From Halorubrum depositum (GTDB taxonomy: Archaea > Halobacteriota > Halobacteria > Halobacteriales > Haloferacaceae): a stretch of 64,000 bases of DNA. The position numbers were made by a program, and so were the translations under genes. The DNA lies in assembly GCF_007671725.1 (NCBI RefSeq), contig NZ_VCNM01000001.1:682001-746000 (forward strand). The letters are read 5' to 3'. This document shows positions 1 through 7,447 of the stretch, one piece after another. Below the pieces are notes generated by a model. The model did no database searches. It was given only the letters and a program-made list of their open reading frames with translations, and was not told where the DNA came from. Numbering within the stretch: the stretch's first letter is position 1; each line of letters starts with the position of its first letter.

Positions 1-392
1 TACAGAGCCTTCACGAACTCCGTCATATCATCGAAGCTACTCCGCTCGACTGTCTCGCCGTCGTAGTACGACGATTGGTTGTCTCGAACCATATCGAGGC
101 AGTCGTCGCACAGCCCGTTCCGGGGGCCGGGCGTCTCGTTGCCACACACCGAGTAGTATTCACACTCCCAATCCTCCGGGCGGGGTTCCTGCCGGGTGTT
201 GTGAGAGGTGTGGGTGGTATCTACTCCGAGCTTGTTCATCCAGTAGGAGATCGTCCCGGCAGAACAGCCGAGTTCGTCCCCCATCTCGGACTGGTCAAGC
301 CCCTCATCGTGGTACATCTCGCGGAGAACTTCCGCGTCCTTCCACGGTTCTTCGTCGGGGATTTCCGCCCCGAAGTCAGCGAGCGTACTCAT
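1..392 (-). CDS. HTH and zinc-motif protein, 3' end at or beyond window edge
   Basis: An open frame of 130 codons runs from the ATG at 392 to the window edge, where the last bases read TA, so the stop lies at or just past the edge. Residues about 21-56 look like a helix-turn-helix unit (DQSEMGDELGCSAGTISYWM). Cys77, Cys83, Cys95 and Cys98 could bind zinc. This pairing of domains is common in small haloviral DNA-binding proteins, so a regulatory role is inferred. The ATG overlaps the stop of the upstream gene (ATGA), so it is translated as part of the minus-strand early train. Confidence 0.7.
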   Translation of the reverse strand, partial: MSTLADFGAEIPDEEPWKDAEVLREMYHDEGLDQSEMGDELGCSAGTISYWMNKLGVDTTHTSHNTRQEPRPEDWECEYYSVCGNETPGPRNGLCDDCLDMVRDNQSSYYDGETVERSSFDDMTEFVKAL

Positions 393-538
393 TCTATGAT
401 GCAGTCTTCATCGGGTTCATTCGCTCGTTCCCCTCCATCCAGTAGGTCGGGAAGGGGTGAGTCGGGAGTAACAAGTCGGGCGGACATACCGAAGCTAACC
501 GCACGAGGTTGACGCCCTGCTCTTTCGGATTGCGCCAC
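389..538 (-). CDS. small hypothetical protein (49 aa)
   Basis: A GTG at 538 follows the previous stop by one base, and the TGA overlaps the next ATG (ATGA at 392-389). The tight coupling on both sides is the main evidence. An internal ATG at 487 would give 32 aa instead. The C-terminal part is acidic (ERANEPDEDCIIE). No family recognised. Confidence 0.5.
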   Translation of the reverse strand: MAQSERAGRQPRAVSFGMSARLVTPDSPLPDLLDGGERANEPDEDCIIE

Positions 539-539
539 C

Positions 540-806
540 TTACCACCAGCCCTCGAAGCCCATTACCTGCCGAGCGAGATTGTCAATAGAATCCCGACCG
601 CTGAGGAACAGGACGTTCGACACCATCTGCTTGATCGCATCAAGTCGGGGGAACACCGCCTCCCGAATCTCAATCCACTTGTTCACTACTTCCCGAAGGG
701 AGCGTGATTTGTCGTAGAACGCCGCCACCAACTCGGCAGAGAACTGCCGGGCGAGGTTCCACGCTTCGAGCTGTTCGAGGTAGCGACCACGTAGCCCGTT
801 GTTCAT
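540..806 (-). CDS. hypothetical helical protein (88 aa)
   Basis: The ATG at 806 overlaps the TGA of the gene before it. Longer open frame upstream is out-of-frame shadow of that gene, so this start is preferred. The product reads as mostly helical, with an Arg/Glu-rich middle (SLREVVNKWIEIREAVFPRL) and a C-terminal GFEGWW. No family recognised. Confidence 0.65.
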   Translation of the reverse strand: MNNGLRGRYLEQLEAWNLARQFSAELVAAFYDKSRSLREVVNKWIEIREAVFPRLDAIKQMVSNVLFLSGRDSIDNLARQVMGFEGWW

Positions 807-1213
807 ACCCGAACCTCCGGGGCGTGTTCGGGCCGGGTCGCGTTGATGCGGTACTCTCCGAAGACTTCGAGCAGGACTGCTTGGTTGTTGTAGTCGGCGC
901 GGCTCCATGCTTGGTACAGGTGGCCGTCCCACAGCGCCGTGAAGAAGTGGCCGCCGTAGGGGGTAAACTCCTCAGCGTTCTCCTCGGTGAGCGCCGGGCC
1001 AACGTGGTCAGTCCCCCGGACGTACTTCTTTGCTTCCTCCAGCGCGGAGTTGCGGTACACCTCCTTTCCGTCGTCTCGATCTCGCTCCATCGTGGTAATG
1101 TCGAACTCGCACACCTCGATGAGCCGTTCGTCAGCTCCGGCCCACCGGAGTAGGCGTCGTTCGTGGTCGGTCAGGTCGGGCGTCGGGTCGTTGAACTTCG
1201 TCAGGTCTTCCAT
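803..1213 (-). CDS. hypothetical protein (136 aa)
   Basis: Acidic 136-aa protein starting MEDLTKFND. The C-terminal half contains GGHFFTALWDGHLYQAW and looks like a beta-rich fold. A TAAAGACT-type box (AAAGACTTA on the minus strand, 1249-1256) lies about 40 bases upstream, the likely promoter-type signal for this part of the operon. No family recognised. Confidence 0.7.
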   Translation of the reverse strand: MEDLTKFNDPTPDLTDHERRLLRWAGADERLIEVCEFDITTMERDRDDGKEVYRNSALEEAKKYVRGTDHVGPALTEENAEEFTPYGGHFFTALWDGHLYQAWSRADYNNQAVLLEVFGEYRINATRPEHAPEVRV

Positions 1214-1248
1214 TACTTGTGTCTCCTAAGACTCGGAGTAGTGTCTAT

Positions 1249-1256
1249 AAGTCTTT
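1249..1256 (-). promoter_or_regulatory. TAAAGACT-type box
   Basis: Minus-strand AAAGACTTA, 43 bases before the ATG at 1213. It is one of about nine copies of TAAAGACT(C/T)AA found before viral genes, always on the coding strand. Promoter function is inferred. Confidence 0.45.
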
Positions 1257-1331
1257 GCTGGTTCTGGTCAGCTCATCAAAGGCCGGGACGACCAACTCCC
1301 GACGACGGGGGCCGCTACCCCCGTTTCGCCA

Positions 1332-1487
1332 TTACTCCTGCCACCAACGACGCTCGATATTGATTATCTCAGACACGTCTCGGCGGGGCTTCGACTTTCC
1401 ACGTCGACGCCAGCACGCCTTCCGGCGGAGCGAGTAGAAGTATTCGTAGTCGGCTTGCTCGATCTTCTCAATATCTTCTCCTTCCAT
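1332..1487 (-). CDS. small basic protein (51 aa)
   Basis: ATG at 1487, TAA at 1334. The N-terminal third is acidic (MEGEDIEKIEQADYEYFY). The middle is strongly basic (RRKACWRRRGKSKPRRD) and the protein ends RRWWQE, so nucleic-acid binding is possible. It lies 35 bases after the 1523-1861 gene. No family recognised. Confidence 0.55.
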   Translation of the reverse strand: MEGEDIEKIEQADYEYFYSLRRKACWRRRGKSKPRRDVSEIINIERRWWQE

Positions 1488-1522
1488 ACTACCGTAAGTG
1501 ACACCGCAGGCTGGTTGCCGCG

Positions 1523-1861
1523 CTATTCGTCGTCGCCGTCGTACTCGAACCAGAACTTCACTCCCGCACCCTTCCCGGTTAGAGTAGCGAAGTCGAACGT
1601 GAACCCGAACTCCTCCATCGTCTCCCGCTCGCTACCCATCACGAGGTGGGAACACGGCTTCCCGTCGCTGTCCACGTAGGGATGGAACGGAATCAGGAGC
1701 ATCTGAACGTCTCCCATCTTCCCCACCCGGAGGTGGCTCAGCTCACGGAACCGCTCGGGAAGCTCGTCGAGGATTTCCTTCTCGATCTCGTCGTAGTCCG
1801 GCTCGGTCGTGGTCGTCTCGGCGTTGCTGTCGCTCGTCGTCGTACTGGTTTTCGTACTCAT
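1523..1861 (-). CDS. hypothetical protein (112 aa)
   Basis: Ser/Thr-rich N-terminus (about 20 residues) followed by an acidic helical part (EIEKEILDELPERFREL) and a beta-rich C-terminus (FGFTFDF, GVKFWFEYDGDDE). The start is 5 bases after the stop of the 308-aa gene. No family recognised. Confidence 0.65.
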   Translation of the reverse strand: MSTKTSTTTSDSNAETTTTEPDYDEIEKEILDELPERFRELSHLRVGKMGDVQMLLIPFHPYVDSDGKPCSHLVMGSERETMEEFGFTFDFATLTGKGAGVKFWFEYDGDDE

Positions 1862-1866
1862 TTGAG

Positions 1867-2793
1867 TTACTCGCAGAGGATTTCGTCAGCCCGCTCTCCG
1901 TAGACCGCTTCCAAGTGTTGCCAATTCGGAGGGTCGGGATTTTCTTCGAGAGAGCAGTTCACGTCTTCGACGTACCGCTTAGCAACCGCTTCGAGGGTTT
2001 CGTCCTCCATATTCAGCTCTCGTGCTACGAAGTCGATTCCACAGAAGTCTCGACCGTCACTCGCCAATTCCCATAGGACGTGCGCTCGGTCGCCCTGTCG
2101 GGCTATCTCCTCCAGCTTCTCCTCCTCGGTTGCGTCGTTGAACGTCGTTATCTCACGATCTCGTTCCCGGCGAGCGCAGACGTTATCGAGGAACAGCTTG
2201 AGAGAATACTCGGGAATCTCCCGGTCGGCGTTCCGCACCGCGACTCGTGGACTGATTACCTCGAACGGCTCACCGTCCGGGTCGTACACTCGCCACTCAT
2301 CGCCACGGAGACATTCGAGAGTGTACGTCACCGGCTCCGTCGAGGAAAGGTGGATGTAGTAGTCGTACTCGAAGCGAACTCCCTTACCGTAGATCGGCCC
2401 TTCGAGCAGGTTAATCGCTTCACCCAAATCCTCACGGGTTTCCTCGATGAAGCGGAGCTTCGTGATTACGTCGTTGTAGAACCCGGCGAGGGCAAGTTGT
2501 TGAACAGCCTCCTGCTGGTCGTCCGGGTCGTTGTAGTATCGCTCTCCTCCCTCGTTGTAGAACCCCTCCTCGGCGTGGTAGATCACACACCGCTGGTAAT
2601 ATTGAATTAGCTCGTGGTTCTCCACGGCGGCCTCAGCGATAGCCCACAGGGGAATCTCGTCGGGAAGCTCCGGCGGGTCGTAGGCTGGAGTCCGAATCTC
2701 CTCAGACCCTTCCAGCGCGTAGTCGTAGTACCGCTTAGCGGTAGCCTGTGCCTCTCGGATGTAACTCTCGAATGAATCGTACTTGTTAGTCAT
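1867..2793 (-). CDS. hypothetical protein (308 aa)
   Basis: The ATG at 2793 gives MTNKYDSFESYIREAQ. The frame is open further upstream, but those residues are basic and unlike the acidic rest, so the longer form is rejected. The protein is acidic and mostly helical, with a beta-rich middle near residues 140-200 (VRFEYDYYIHLSS, YTLECLRGDEWRVYD). No known motif. Confidence 0.7.
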   Translation of the reverse strand: MTNKYDSFESYIREAQATAKRYYDYALEGSEEIRTPAYDPPELPDEIPLWAIAEAAVENHELIQYYQRCVIYHAEEGFYNEGGERYYNDPDDQQEAVQQLALAGFYNDVITKLRFIEETREDLGEAINLLEGPIYGKGVRFEYDYYIHLSSTEPVTYTLECLRGDEWRVYDPDGEPFEVISPRVAVRNADREIPEYSLKLFLDNVCARRERDREITTFNDATEEEKLEEIARQGDRAHVLWELASDGRDFCGIDFVARELNMEDETLEAVAKRYVEDVNCSLEENPDPPNWQHLEAVYGERADEILCE

Positions 2794-2857
2794 AGTAACG
2801 CTGGAACAGCCGCTCCTCCGTTTCCGCCACGTCGCTTGAAGAAATCTCGAAGAAACT

Positions 2858-3715
2858 CTACCACACTTCAACCCCCGGAGTGTCCACGTACAGCGGGCCG
2901 ATTAGCTCGGCAACTTCGCTGAAGTTCTCCGGCTTCACGATGAAGCCCCGCCAAGCGAGACTGAACTTCCCGAGGTCGCGCTCTTGAAGCTCGTCGTCGA
3001 CGACTCGGCAGATGTGTTCGTTGTAGAGCCGGGGGATACAGAAGAATCCCTGAGGGAACTGCTTGATCTCGAACGTCGTCGGCTTCTCCTTCACCAGCGA
3101 ACCCCATAGGTGGGTCTTCTCCGGGTCGCCGCCGTGTTGGGACACCCACATTTGGGTCACGAGGCTCCGGTAGCGTTCGTGGTGGTGGAGAGCTTCGAGA
3201 TTCCTCCGCTCTTTCAACGCATCGAGGGTGTCTATCTCATCGAGATGAGCCTTCAGGTCGTCTACCACGAGGGCCTTTGCGATGTTCTCATTCAGCTCCT
3301 TCACAACGCCGTACAACGTCTCCGAGTATCGGTTCCGTTCTTCGACGTAGTTCTCGATCTTCGCCGGGTTCAAGATGAACCGCCGGTAGTAGGAATCGAC
3401 CTTGTTGAACGAGGTTGTGTAGAACTGCTCGATGCGTCCGAACTCTGTGTCCCACACCTTCGGGTCGTTCTCGTTGGCGGCCTCGAAGTCGGGGCGCTCA
3501 CGGTAGATCGACTTGCTCTTGCCGTTGAAGATTTCCCGAATCCAGAACTCGTCGTAGAGAGGCATCGGGTCGTCCGGGTCGGTCAACTGACCGGCCTTCC
3601 ATACCGGATGAACCGGGTCGCTCGGCTTGAGCCGCGTTGTTCCGACGTGTTTGTTCTTCTTTAGTTCGACCAGCGATGCTCCGGCCTTCGTCTCGATAGC
3701 AGTTGGAACGCTCAT
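2858..3715 (-). CDS. hypothetical protein (285 aa)
   Basis: The ATG at 3715 is directly preceded by TAAAGACTCAAA. The sequence contains charged helices (residues about 80-190) and the pair FCIPRLYNEHICRVV. It could be a replication or modification protein, but no catalytic motif can be named. Confidence 0.7.
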   Translation of the reverse strand: MSVPTAIETKAGASLVELKKNKHVGTTRLKPSDPVHPVWKAGQLTDPDDPMPLYDEFWIREIFNGKSKSIYRERPDFEAANENDPKVWDTEFGRIEQFYTTSFNKVDSYYRRFILNPAKIENYVEERNRYSETLYGVVKELNENIAKALVVDDLKAHLDEIDTLDALKERRNLEALHHHERYRSLVTQMWVSQHGGDPEKTHLWGSLVKEKPTTFEIKQFPQGFFCIPRLYNEHICRVVDDELQERDLGKFSLAWRGFIVKPENFSEVAELIGPLYVDTPGVEVW

Positions 3716-3727
3716 TTTGAGTCTTTA
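3716..3727 (-). promoter_or_regulatory. TAAAGACT box abutting a start codon
   Basis: Minus-strand TAAAGACTCAAA runs straight into the ATG at 3715. It is too close to act as a TATA box for this ATG, so here the motif must work otherwise, for example as a transcript leader or for another start. Confidence 0.4.
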
Positions 3728-3731
3728 GGAG

Positions 3732-3920
3732 TTACCGGGTGATTCGCCGCGCCGCCATTCCACCGACAAGTCGCTGGTGGTGCTGTCCACAGAGGATGAA
3801 CCGTCCGGTGTCGTCCTCCGCAATCCGCGCTCCCTGATAGGGGCAGGGGTCGTCGTCAGTCGCTACTGTTCGTCCGTGGTGACACATCTCGTCGCCGTCG
3901 TAGTGTTTGAAGTCAACCAT
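3732..3920 (-). CDS. small zinc-motif protein (62 aa)
   Basis: Start ATG at 3920 (MVDFKHYDGDEMCHHG), whose bases overlap the stop of the gene upstream (TAATG). It carries C-H-H, CPYQ and ILCGQHHQ, so Cys and His could bind one metal ion. No family recognised; the longer frame upstream is shadow. Confidence 0.6.
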   Translation of the reverse strand: MVDFKHYDGDEMCHHGRTVATDDDPCPYQGARIAEDDTGRFILCGQHHQRLVGGMAARRITR

Positions 3921-4087
3921 TAGTGGGAAGTCTCCTCGTGAAGTACCGCGCTGAACATATCGTTCCGGTCTTGCCACCACCGCTTCCAGAGGCAACGGAA
4001 GTTGCTACACCGGACGCCGTAGGAGCGTTCTTCGACCGTGCTATTACACCGGGGGCAGTTCTTCGGGTAGTCGTCGTGTGGTTCCAT
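3920..4087 (-). CDS. zinc-ribbon miniprotein (55 aa)
   Basis: The frame runs from ATG 4087 to TAA 3920. Two knuckles, NCPRC near residue 10 and RCSNFRC near residue 27, fit a zinc ribbon. A Trp-rich basic stretch follows (LWKRWWQDR). Both ends overlap neighbours as TAATG. Confidence 0.65.
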   Translation of the reverse strand: MEPHDDYPKNCPRCNSTVEERSYGVRCSNFRCLWKRWWQDRNDMFSAVLHEETSH

Positions 4088-4239
4088 TACTGAGTCACCT
4101 TCTTCGCACAGCTCCGGCAGTAGTACCGCTTGTCCGGGTCACTCGGGAAGGCGATTCTCCAGCCGCCGCTCTCCTTATCCTGAGTGACCGGGGTTCCGTT
4201 CAGCCGGGGGCCGCCACATCTCTCGCACTCTAAGGCCAC
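4087..4239 (-). CDS. zinc-ribbon miniprotein (50 aa)
   Basis: GTG start at 4239, inside the 3' end of the 4230-4376 gene. CERCGG near the N-terminus and YYCRSCAKK near the C-terminus make a CxxC...CxxC ribbon of about 40 residues. Upstream codons in frame are shadow of the neighbour. It ends in TAATG with the next gene. Confidence 0.6.
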   Translation of the reverse strand: MALECERCGGPRLNGTPVTQDKESGGWRIAFPSDPDKRYYCRSCAKKVTQ

Positions 4240-4376
4240 GTCCCACCCCGGAACTCTATGAAGCGCCCTTCGTCGTGGTCGTAACCGCCGGTCAGTCGTC
4301 GGTGACAGTCCCGACACCGCCACTTCGATCTCATTCCCCGACCGGCGAGCCACGTCCGATTCTCGTGGTCACACAT
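4230..4376 (-). CDS. zinc-ribbon miniprotein (48 aa)
   Basis: ATG at 4376, overlapping the TGA of the gene upstream (ATGTGTGA). MCDHENRTW and WRCRDCHRRL give Cys/His ligands for one zinc. Small, basic and likely nucleic-acid- or protein-binding by inference. Confidence 0.6.
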   Translation of the reverse strand: MCDHENRTWLAGRGMRSKWRCRDCHRRLTGGYDHDEGRFIEFRGGTWP

Positions 4377-4638
4377 TGATAGGCAGCTCCAGAATCTCGG
4401 TCGTTCGGAAGGGCTTGCTCCGGTCTTGTCCCTGAACCGTGGACTCGATAACGACCTCCGCCACCTTCTCGTGGGGATAGTCCTTAGCGAACACCCCGGA
4501 GTCTTCGAGCCTCGATGCGACTTCCCGCCGCGTTTCGAGAGGGAGCTTGTTCGGCTTGAGGTGGAACATATGTCCACCACGGGAGTCGTTCTTCGGTCGG
4601 GCTATCACGTCGTGGGTCTTGGTGTGAGTGACACTCAT
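4369..4638 (-). CDS. hypothetical protein (89 aa)
   Basis: Starts MSVTHTKTHDVIARPKND and ends ILELPINV. It contains a helical middle (ETRREVASRLEDSGVFAKD) followed by beta strands. The start overlaps the end of the 122-aa gene by 4 bases. No family recognised. Confidence 0.65.
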   Translation of the reverse strand: MSVTHTKTHDVIARPKNDSRGGHMFHLKPNKLPLETRREVASRLEDSGVFAKDYPHEKVAEVVIESTVQGQDRSKPFRTTEILELPINV

Positions 4639-5003
4639 CGGTTCTTAGGGTGGAAGATGTGGTTCTTAGGATATTCTCGCTGAGCCGACCAGCCGAAGGA
4701 CTTGAGCCACACCGAGAGACAGCCCTCGCATAGGAAGACGGTCATATAGCCGCCGTTGATGCCTCCGGTGTAGTCGCTCAGCACTCCCTTCTCACGACCG
4801 CCTCGACCACATTCCGGGCAGTAATCGTCGTGGTGGTATCCCTCGAAGTGAATCCCCGAGGGCATCGACCGGAAGGGGTTGTCGTCGCTTGCGTGGGGTG
4901 GCTCGAACGTCTCGGTATCCACTCCCCACGTTTCCACGAGGGCTTCCCGCCGCTCGACTCCGATTAACTCCTCGCCGTCGTCGTTGGTGGGTCTAATACT
5001 CAT
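4635..5003 (-). CDS. zinc-motif protein (122 aa)
   Basis: CPECGRGG near residue 60 and FLCEGCLSVW near residue 97 form a CxxC...CxxC ribbon, with a GGINGGY turn between them. A TTAAAGACTCAAG box sits 22 bases before the ATG. No family recognised. Confidence 0.7.
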   Translation of the reverse strand: MSIRPTNDDGEELIGVERREALVETWGVDTETFEPPHASDDNPFRSMPSGIHFEGYHHDDYCPECGRGGREKGVLSDYTGGINGGYMTVFLCEGCLSVWLKSFGWSAQREYPKNHIFHPKNR

Positions 5004-5013
5004 AGTTGCTTCC

Positions 5014-5025
5014 TTGAGTCTTTAA
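5014..5025 (-). promoter_or_regulatory. TAAAGACT box overlapping a stop codon
   Basis: Minus-strand TTAAAGACTCAAG. The TAA in it is also the stop of the 203-aa gene, and the next ATG (5003) is about 20 bases on. A copy of the recurring viral box; spacing is short for a haloarchaeal TATA box. Confidence 0.4.
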
Positions 5026-5633
5026 GCCGAAGTCTTCGGCATACCGCGCTCCTCGTACAGCTCGGTGTAGGGAATCGACGCGATCTTCTCGCGGTGCTTC
5101 CACCACCCGAGTCGGAACCCCATCACCGTACAGCTCTTGAACGGGGTATCCTCGATATAGGGGTCGCCGTCGAACCACGGGTCACGAGTGTCGAACCCCG
5201 ACGTGTCAATAAACACGTAGCAGTCAGCGTCGTGAGCCTTCCCTGCCCCGATTACGTGGAATCCGTCGTCGCTCGCTCGCTCAGCAACCTGTCGAAGCTG
5301 ATTCGACACCTTCTCCAAGAGAAGATTGCTCCGCTGTACGGCGGTTCCTCCCCGGACTTCCTTGCTCGGAAGGTAGACTCCGGGCCGCCGAAGGCCACCT
5401 ACCTCTTTGAAGCCGTCGCCGTGGGGGTCGCTCATCATCTGAGTGAACTCCCGGCCTTCGAGGACGATAGTGAACGCTCCTATCTCGTCTCCGACGCCGT
5501 ATTCCATCAAGATCGCCTTGTCGCTCATCGCGTCCATCTTCTCGGCCCTCAGGCACTTGTCACAGAGCCACCGGCCACGGCCTCGGTTTTCAACTGTTCC
5601 GCCGTAGACTCCGCACTCCTCACAGCCCGGCAT
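5022..5633 (-). CDS. zinc-motif protein with beta-rich C-terminus (203 aa)
   Basis: The N-terminus has CEECGVYGG then WLCDKCLRAE, a clear CxxC...CxxC ribbon within residues 4-30. Residues about 50-100 include IGAFTIVLEGREFTQMM. The last 60 residues contain YVFIDTSGFDTRDPW. It may be a nucleic-acid-binding regulator, but no family is recognised. Confidence 0.7.
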   Translation of the reverse strand: MPGCEECGVYGGTVENRGRGRWLCDKCLRAEKMDAMSDKAILMEYGVGDEIGAFTIVLEGREFTQMMSDPHGDGFKEVGGLRRPGVYLPSKEVRGGTAVQRSNLLLEKVSNQLRQVAERASDDGFHVIGAGKAHDADCYVFIDTSGFDTRDPWFDGDPYIEDTPFKSCTVMGFRLGWWKHREKIASIPYTELYEERGMPKTSA

Positions 5634-5749
5634 TACTCATCCTCCGGCAGAAGGTCGCCGTACTTCGTCTTGCTCCGCTTGCTTCGTTTCTCGGCCTTCT
5701 CGATGCTCTCGATCTCGTCGTTGGTGAGGGTGTCTTCCAGAGTAGTCAT
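5633..5749 (-). CDS. small charged protein (38 aa)
   Basis: ATG 5749 to TAA 5633, with TAATG overlap to the next gene and ATGA-type overlap to the one before. Half acidic, half Lys/Arg-rich (EKRSKRSKTKYGD). Operon packing is the main support. Confidence 0.55.
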   Translation of the reverse strand: MTTLEDTLTNDEIESIEKAEKRSKRSKTKYGDLLPEDE

Positions 5750-5997
5750 TCGTCTTCAACCTCCTCGATGGGGAGAACCAGCGGTTCTTCGTCGGTGTCT
5801 ATCGGGTCTTCCGACCAGAAGAACACACCAAACGTCTCGGAGTCGTATTGGTGAACGTCGTAGGCTTCGGTGTAGTTCTCGTCGTCGTCAAACGATTCGT
5901 TGAACGCCACGACAGCATCCACGTCCGACTCGGCGGTGACTATGATCTCGTAGCGGTTCTCTCTCGTCGGGTGGTCGGTGAATCCAATAACTGACAT
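5746..5997 (-). CDS. acidic hypothetical protein (83 aa)
   Basis: ATG at 5997 (MSVIGFTDHPTRENRYEIIV). It reads as a compact alpha/beta protein with a GVFFWSEDP strand and a very acidic tail. Earlier in-frame Met codons lie in Arg-rich shadow sequence. No family recognised. Confidence 0.65.
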   Translation of the reverse strand: MSVIGFTDHPTRENRYEIIVTAESDVDAVVAFNESFDDDENYTEAYDVHQYDSETFGVFFWSEDPIDTDEEPLVLPIEEVEDE

Positions 5998-5999
5998 TC

Positions 6000-6107
6000 T
6001 CACTCCACGATGTAGTGGCCGTTCGGCGTCTCGTAGACCGTGCCGGGCTTCACGTAGTCGTCGTCCTCTGCCATAACCTCTCGAACCGCGATTTCCAGAA
6101 TATCCAT
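6000..6107 (-). CDS. small acidic protein (35 aa)
   Basis: ATG at 6107 overlaps the upstream TAA (TAATG) and the TGA at 6000 is two bases before the next ATG. It starts MDILEIAVREVMAEDDD and ends NGHYIVE. Support comes from operon fit and plausible composition. Confidence 0.5.
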   Translation of the reverse strand: MDILEIAVREVMAEDDDYVKPGTVYETPNGHYIVE

Positions 6108-6385
6108 TATGCGTATCCTGCTTGATAGACCGCTTCCGCTTGCTCGAAGTCCGATTCCTCAGCGTCGGTGAACACCTCAATTTCCACCACAGCGAGAGGA
6201 TAGCCCTCGGTATCTACGATGAAGTTCTCGTAGAGAATCCATCGCTCACCGAGTCCGAGGTCTTCCTCCAGAAGCTTCGTCGCCGCGAAGATAGCATCGA
6301 GGTCGTCGTCTTCGTCCACCGCATACTCGGCGGCGAACACCGGCAGTCTCTCCTTCAGCTCCTCGATTACGTTTTCGTGGTTCAT
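6107..6385 (-). CDS. acidic hypothetical protein (92 aa)
   Basis: Acidic alpha/beta protein (MNHENVIEELKERLPVF) with LGERWILYENFIVDTEGY and VVEIEVFTDAEES. Its ATG overlaps the preceding TGA. No family recognised. Confidence 0.65.
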   Translation of the reverse strand: MNHENVIEELKERLPVFAAEYAVDEDDDLDAIFAATKLLEEDLGLGERWILYENFIVDTEGYPLAVVEIEVFTDAEESDFEQAEAVYQAGYA

Positions 6386-6537
6386 CCTTTGATTATCTGG
6401 AGTCCCCGATTCGCTTCGAGGACGTGTTCCGCCGCTTCCTTCGAGGGGAACGACTCGATGATCTCGAACTTCGCTACCGGGTCACTCCCTACGTCTTCTA
6501 TCACCGGCTCTGTCGGGTCGATTAGATGGTATCTCAT
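6382..6537 (-). CDS. small hypothetical protein (51 aa)
   Basis: ATG 6537 to TGA 6382, overlapping both neighbours by 4 bases. It reads MRYHLIDPTE ... FEIIESFPSKEAAEHVLEAN, a compact beta-alpha unit like those of small haloviral proteins. No family recognised. Confidence 0.55.
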   Translation of the reverse strand: MRYHLIDPTEPVIEDVGSDPVAKFEIIESFPSKEAAEHVLEANRGLQIIKG

Positions 6538-6764
6538 ACCGTCAGCACCTCAGGCTCCACCTCGTGCTTCGGTTCCGCCGTAGGAGCCAAGCTTAGCTTG
6601 GGGCCGGTCGGTTTCCTCGTAACCATCACGGCTCCCGCCGCTGGTGGCTCGTCGTCGTCCCCGCCGTCCCTCGGGTCGATTTTCAGAATGGGGTTCGCGT
6701 TGCTCTCGTCGTCGCTTCCACTCTCGGTATCGTTCTCGGCGGATTTGTTGGGCAAGAATATCAC
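6534..6764 (-). CDS. disordered acidic protein (76 aa)
   Basis: Low-complexity, Asp/Ser/Pro-rich (NDTESGSDDESNAN, GGDDDEPPAAG), probably largely unstructured. It overlaps both neighbours by 4 bases, which supports translation. Confidence 0.55.
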   Translation of the reverse strand: MIFLPNKSAENDTESGSDDESNANPILKIDPRDGGDDDEPPAAGAVMVTRKPTGPKLSLAPTAEPKHEVEPEVLTV

Positions 6765-6910
6765 CGCTCATCGTTGAGGGCTTCCTTTGCTCGGTTCACC
6801 GCAATCGTAACTTCCGTCGCATACTCCCCATCGAGGTGGGGGAGCGACGGCTCTATCTCGTCTATCATCGTTGCGAGAACCATCCGGTCGACTTCGACAG
6901 TCCCACTCAT
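6761..6910 (-). CDS. small hypothetical protein (49 aa)
   Basis: ATG 6910 to TGA 6761. It reads MSGTVEVDRMVLATMIDEIE ... and ends AKEALNDER, a likely helical pair. Overlaps both neighbours by 4 bases. Confidence 0.55.
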   Translation of the reverse strand: MSGTVEVDRMVLATMIDEIEPSLPHLDGEYATEVTIAVNRAKEALNDER

Positions 6911-7047
6911 AGGTGGGCCACCCGTTCTTCGGGAGTGTTGAAGCCGTCCTGTTCGTCGATGTTCAGACCGGGAACGTCTCGGTCGTCGTAGCTGGCCTTG
7001 TCATTCATCTCCGGGTCGTGGAAGTCAGGGTAGTAGTTGTCGTACAT
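6907..7047 (-). CDS. small acidic protein (46 aa)
   Basis: ATG 7047 to TGA 6907. Tyr/Asp-rich start (MYDNYYPDFHDPEMNDK) and no hydrophobic core, so probably flexible. It overlaps the next ATG by 4 bases. Confidence 0.5.
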   Translation of the reverse strand: MYDNYYPDFHDPEMNDKASYDDRDVPGLNIDEQDGFNTPEERVAHL

Positions 7048-7053
7048 TTGTCT

Positions 7054-7353
7054 CTAAAGGTCGTTCAGAGCGTTCTCCAGCTCTCGGTCAAACAGCGCCA
7101 CAAGTTGCTCGATAGCCTGTTCCTCTCGGGGAATCGGGGTTCGAGTCTCCCCGTCGATGCCTCGAATCAGGTAGTTGTCGTCGGTCGGGATGATCTCGAT
7201 ACCACCCCACCAAAGCTCGTCGTCGTAGAACTTCGCCACCGAAGCTCGGCGGAGTCGAAGCACGTAGTCTCCGACCTTCCGTTCGAGGTCGGCTTCGCTA
7301 AGATCGATACGCCGGTCGTCAGTTGGTGTCTCTGCTACTGCCATCGGTGTCAC
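7054..7353 (-). CDS. hypothetical protein with structured leader (99 aa)
   Basis: The frame starts GTGACACCGATG, so either the GTG at 7353 or the ATG at 7344 may be used. The identical 12 bases open the 8347-8685 gene. Both genes follow the same kind of folded leader. The protein has an N-terminal Thr/Asp-rich part, then RKVGDYVLRLRRASVAKFYD and WWGGIEIIPTDDN. No family recognised. Confidence 0.65.
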   Translation of the reverse strand: MTPMAVAETPTDDRRIDLSEADLERKVGDYVLRLRRASVAKFYDDELWWGGIEIIPTDDNYLIRGIDGETRTPIPREEQAIEQLVALFDRELENALNDL

Positions 7354-7355
7354 CC

Positions 7356-7414
7356 GGTAGCTCGTGCTACCAGAGGCTCCGCTACGGAGTCGAACCGTAG
7401 GCCGCCACTCGGAG
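7356..7414 (-). ncRNA. mini-tRNA-like leader element A
   Basis: Read on the minus strand: CTCCG, the linker AGTGGCGGC, CTACGG, the loop TTCGACT, CCGTAG, CGGAG. The outer CTCCG/CGGAG (5 bp) and inner CTACGG/CCGTAG (6 bp) helices would stack like the acceptor and T arms of a tRNA. The T-loop is canonical and the linker carries a GG that could dock into it. A second hairpin GGTAGC-ACGA-GCTACC follows, ending two bases before the GTG at 7353. Element B at 8688-8749 has the same plan with compensated stems. Function is unknown: processing signal, translation control and RNA stability are possible. Confidence 0.6.
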
Positions 7415-7437
7415 TAAAGAGTTGTCTATCTATCTCT

Positions 7438-7447
7438 AAGTCTTTAA
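7438..7447 (-). promoter_or_regulatory. TAAAGACT box upstream of element A
   Basis: Minus-strand TTTAAAGACTTAG, sharing its TAA with the stop of the 7444-7803 gene. Element A begins roughly 25-32 bases downstream, where a transcript would start if this box acts as a TATA element. Confidence 0.45.

Noticed and set aside
1496..1505. CCGTAAGTGACACC on the plus strand as another GTGACACC leader
   Set aside because: It points away from all nearby genes, which are on the minus strand, and has no hairpin beside it.
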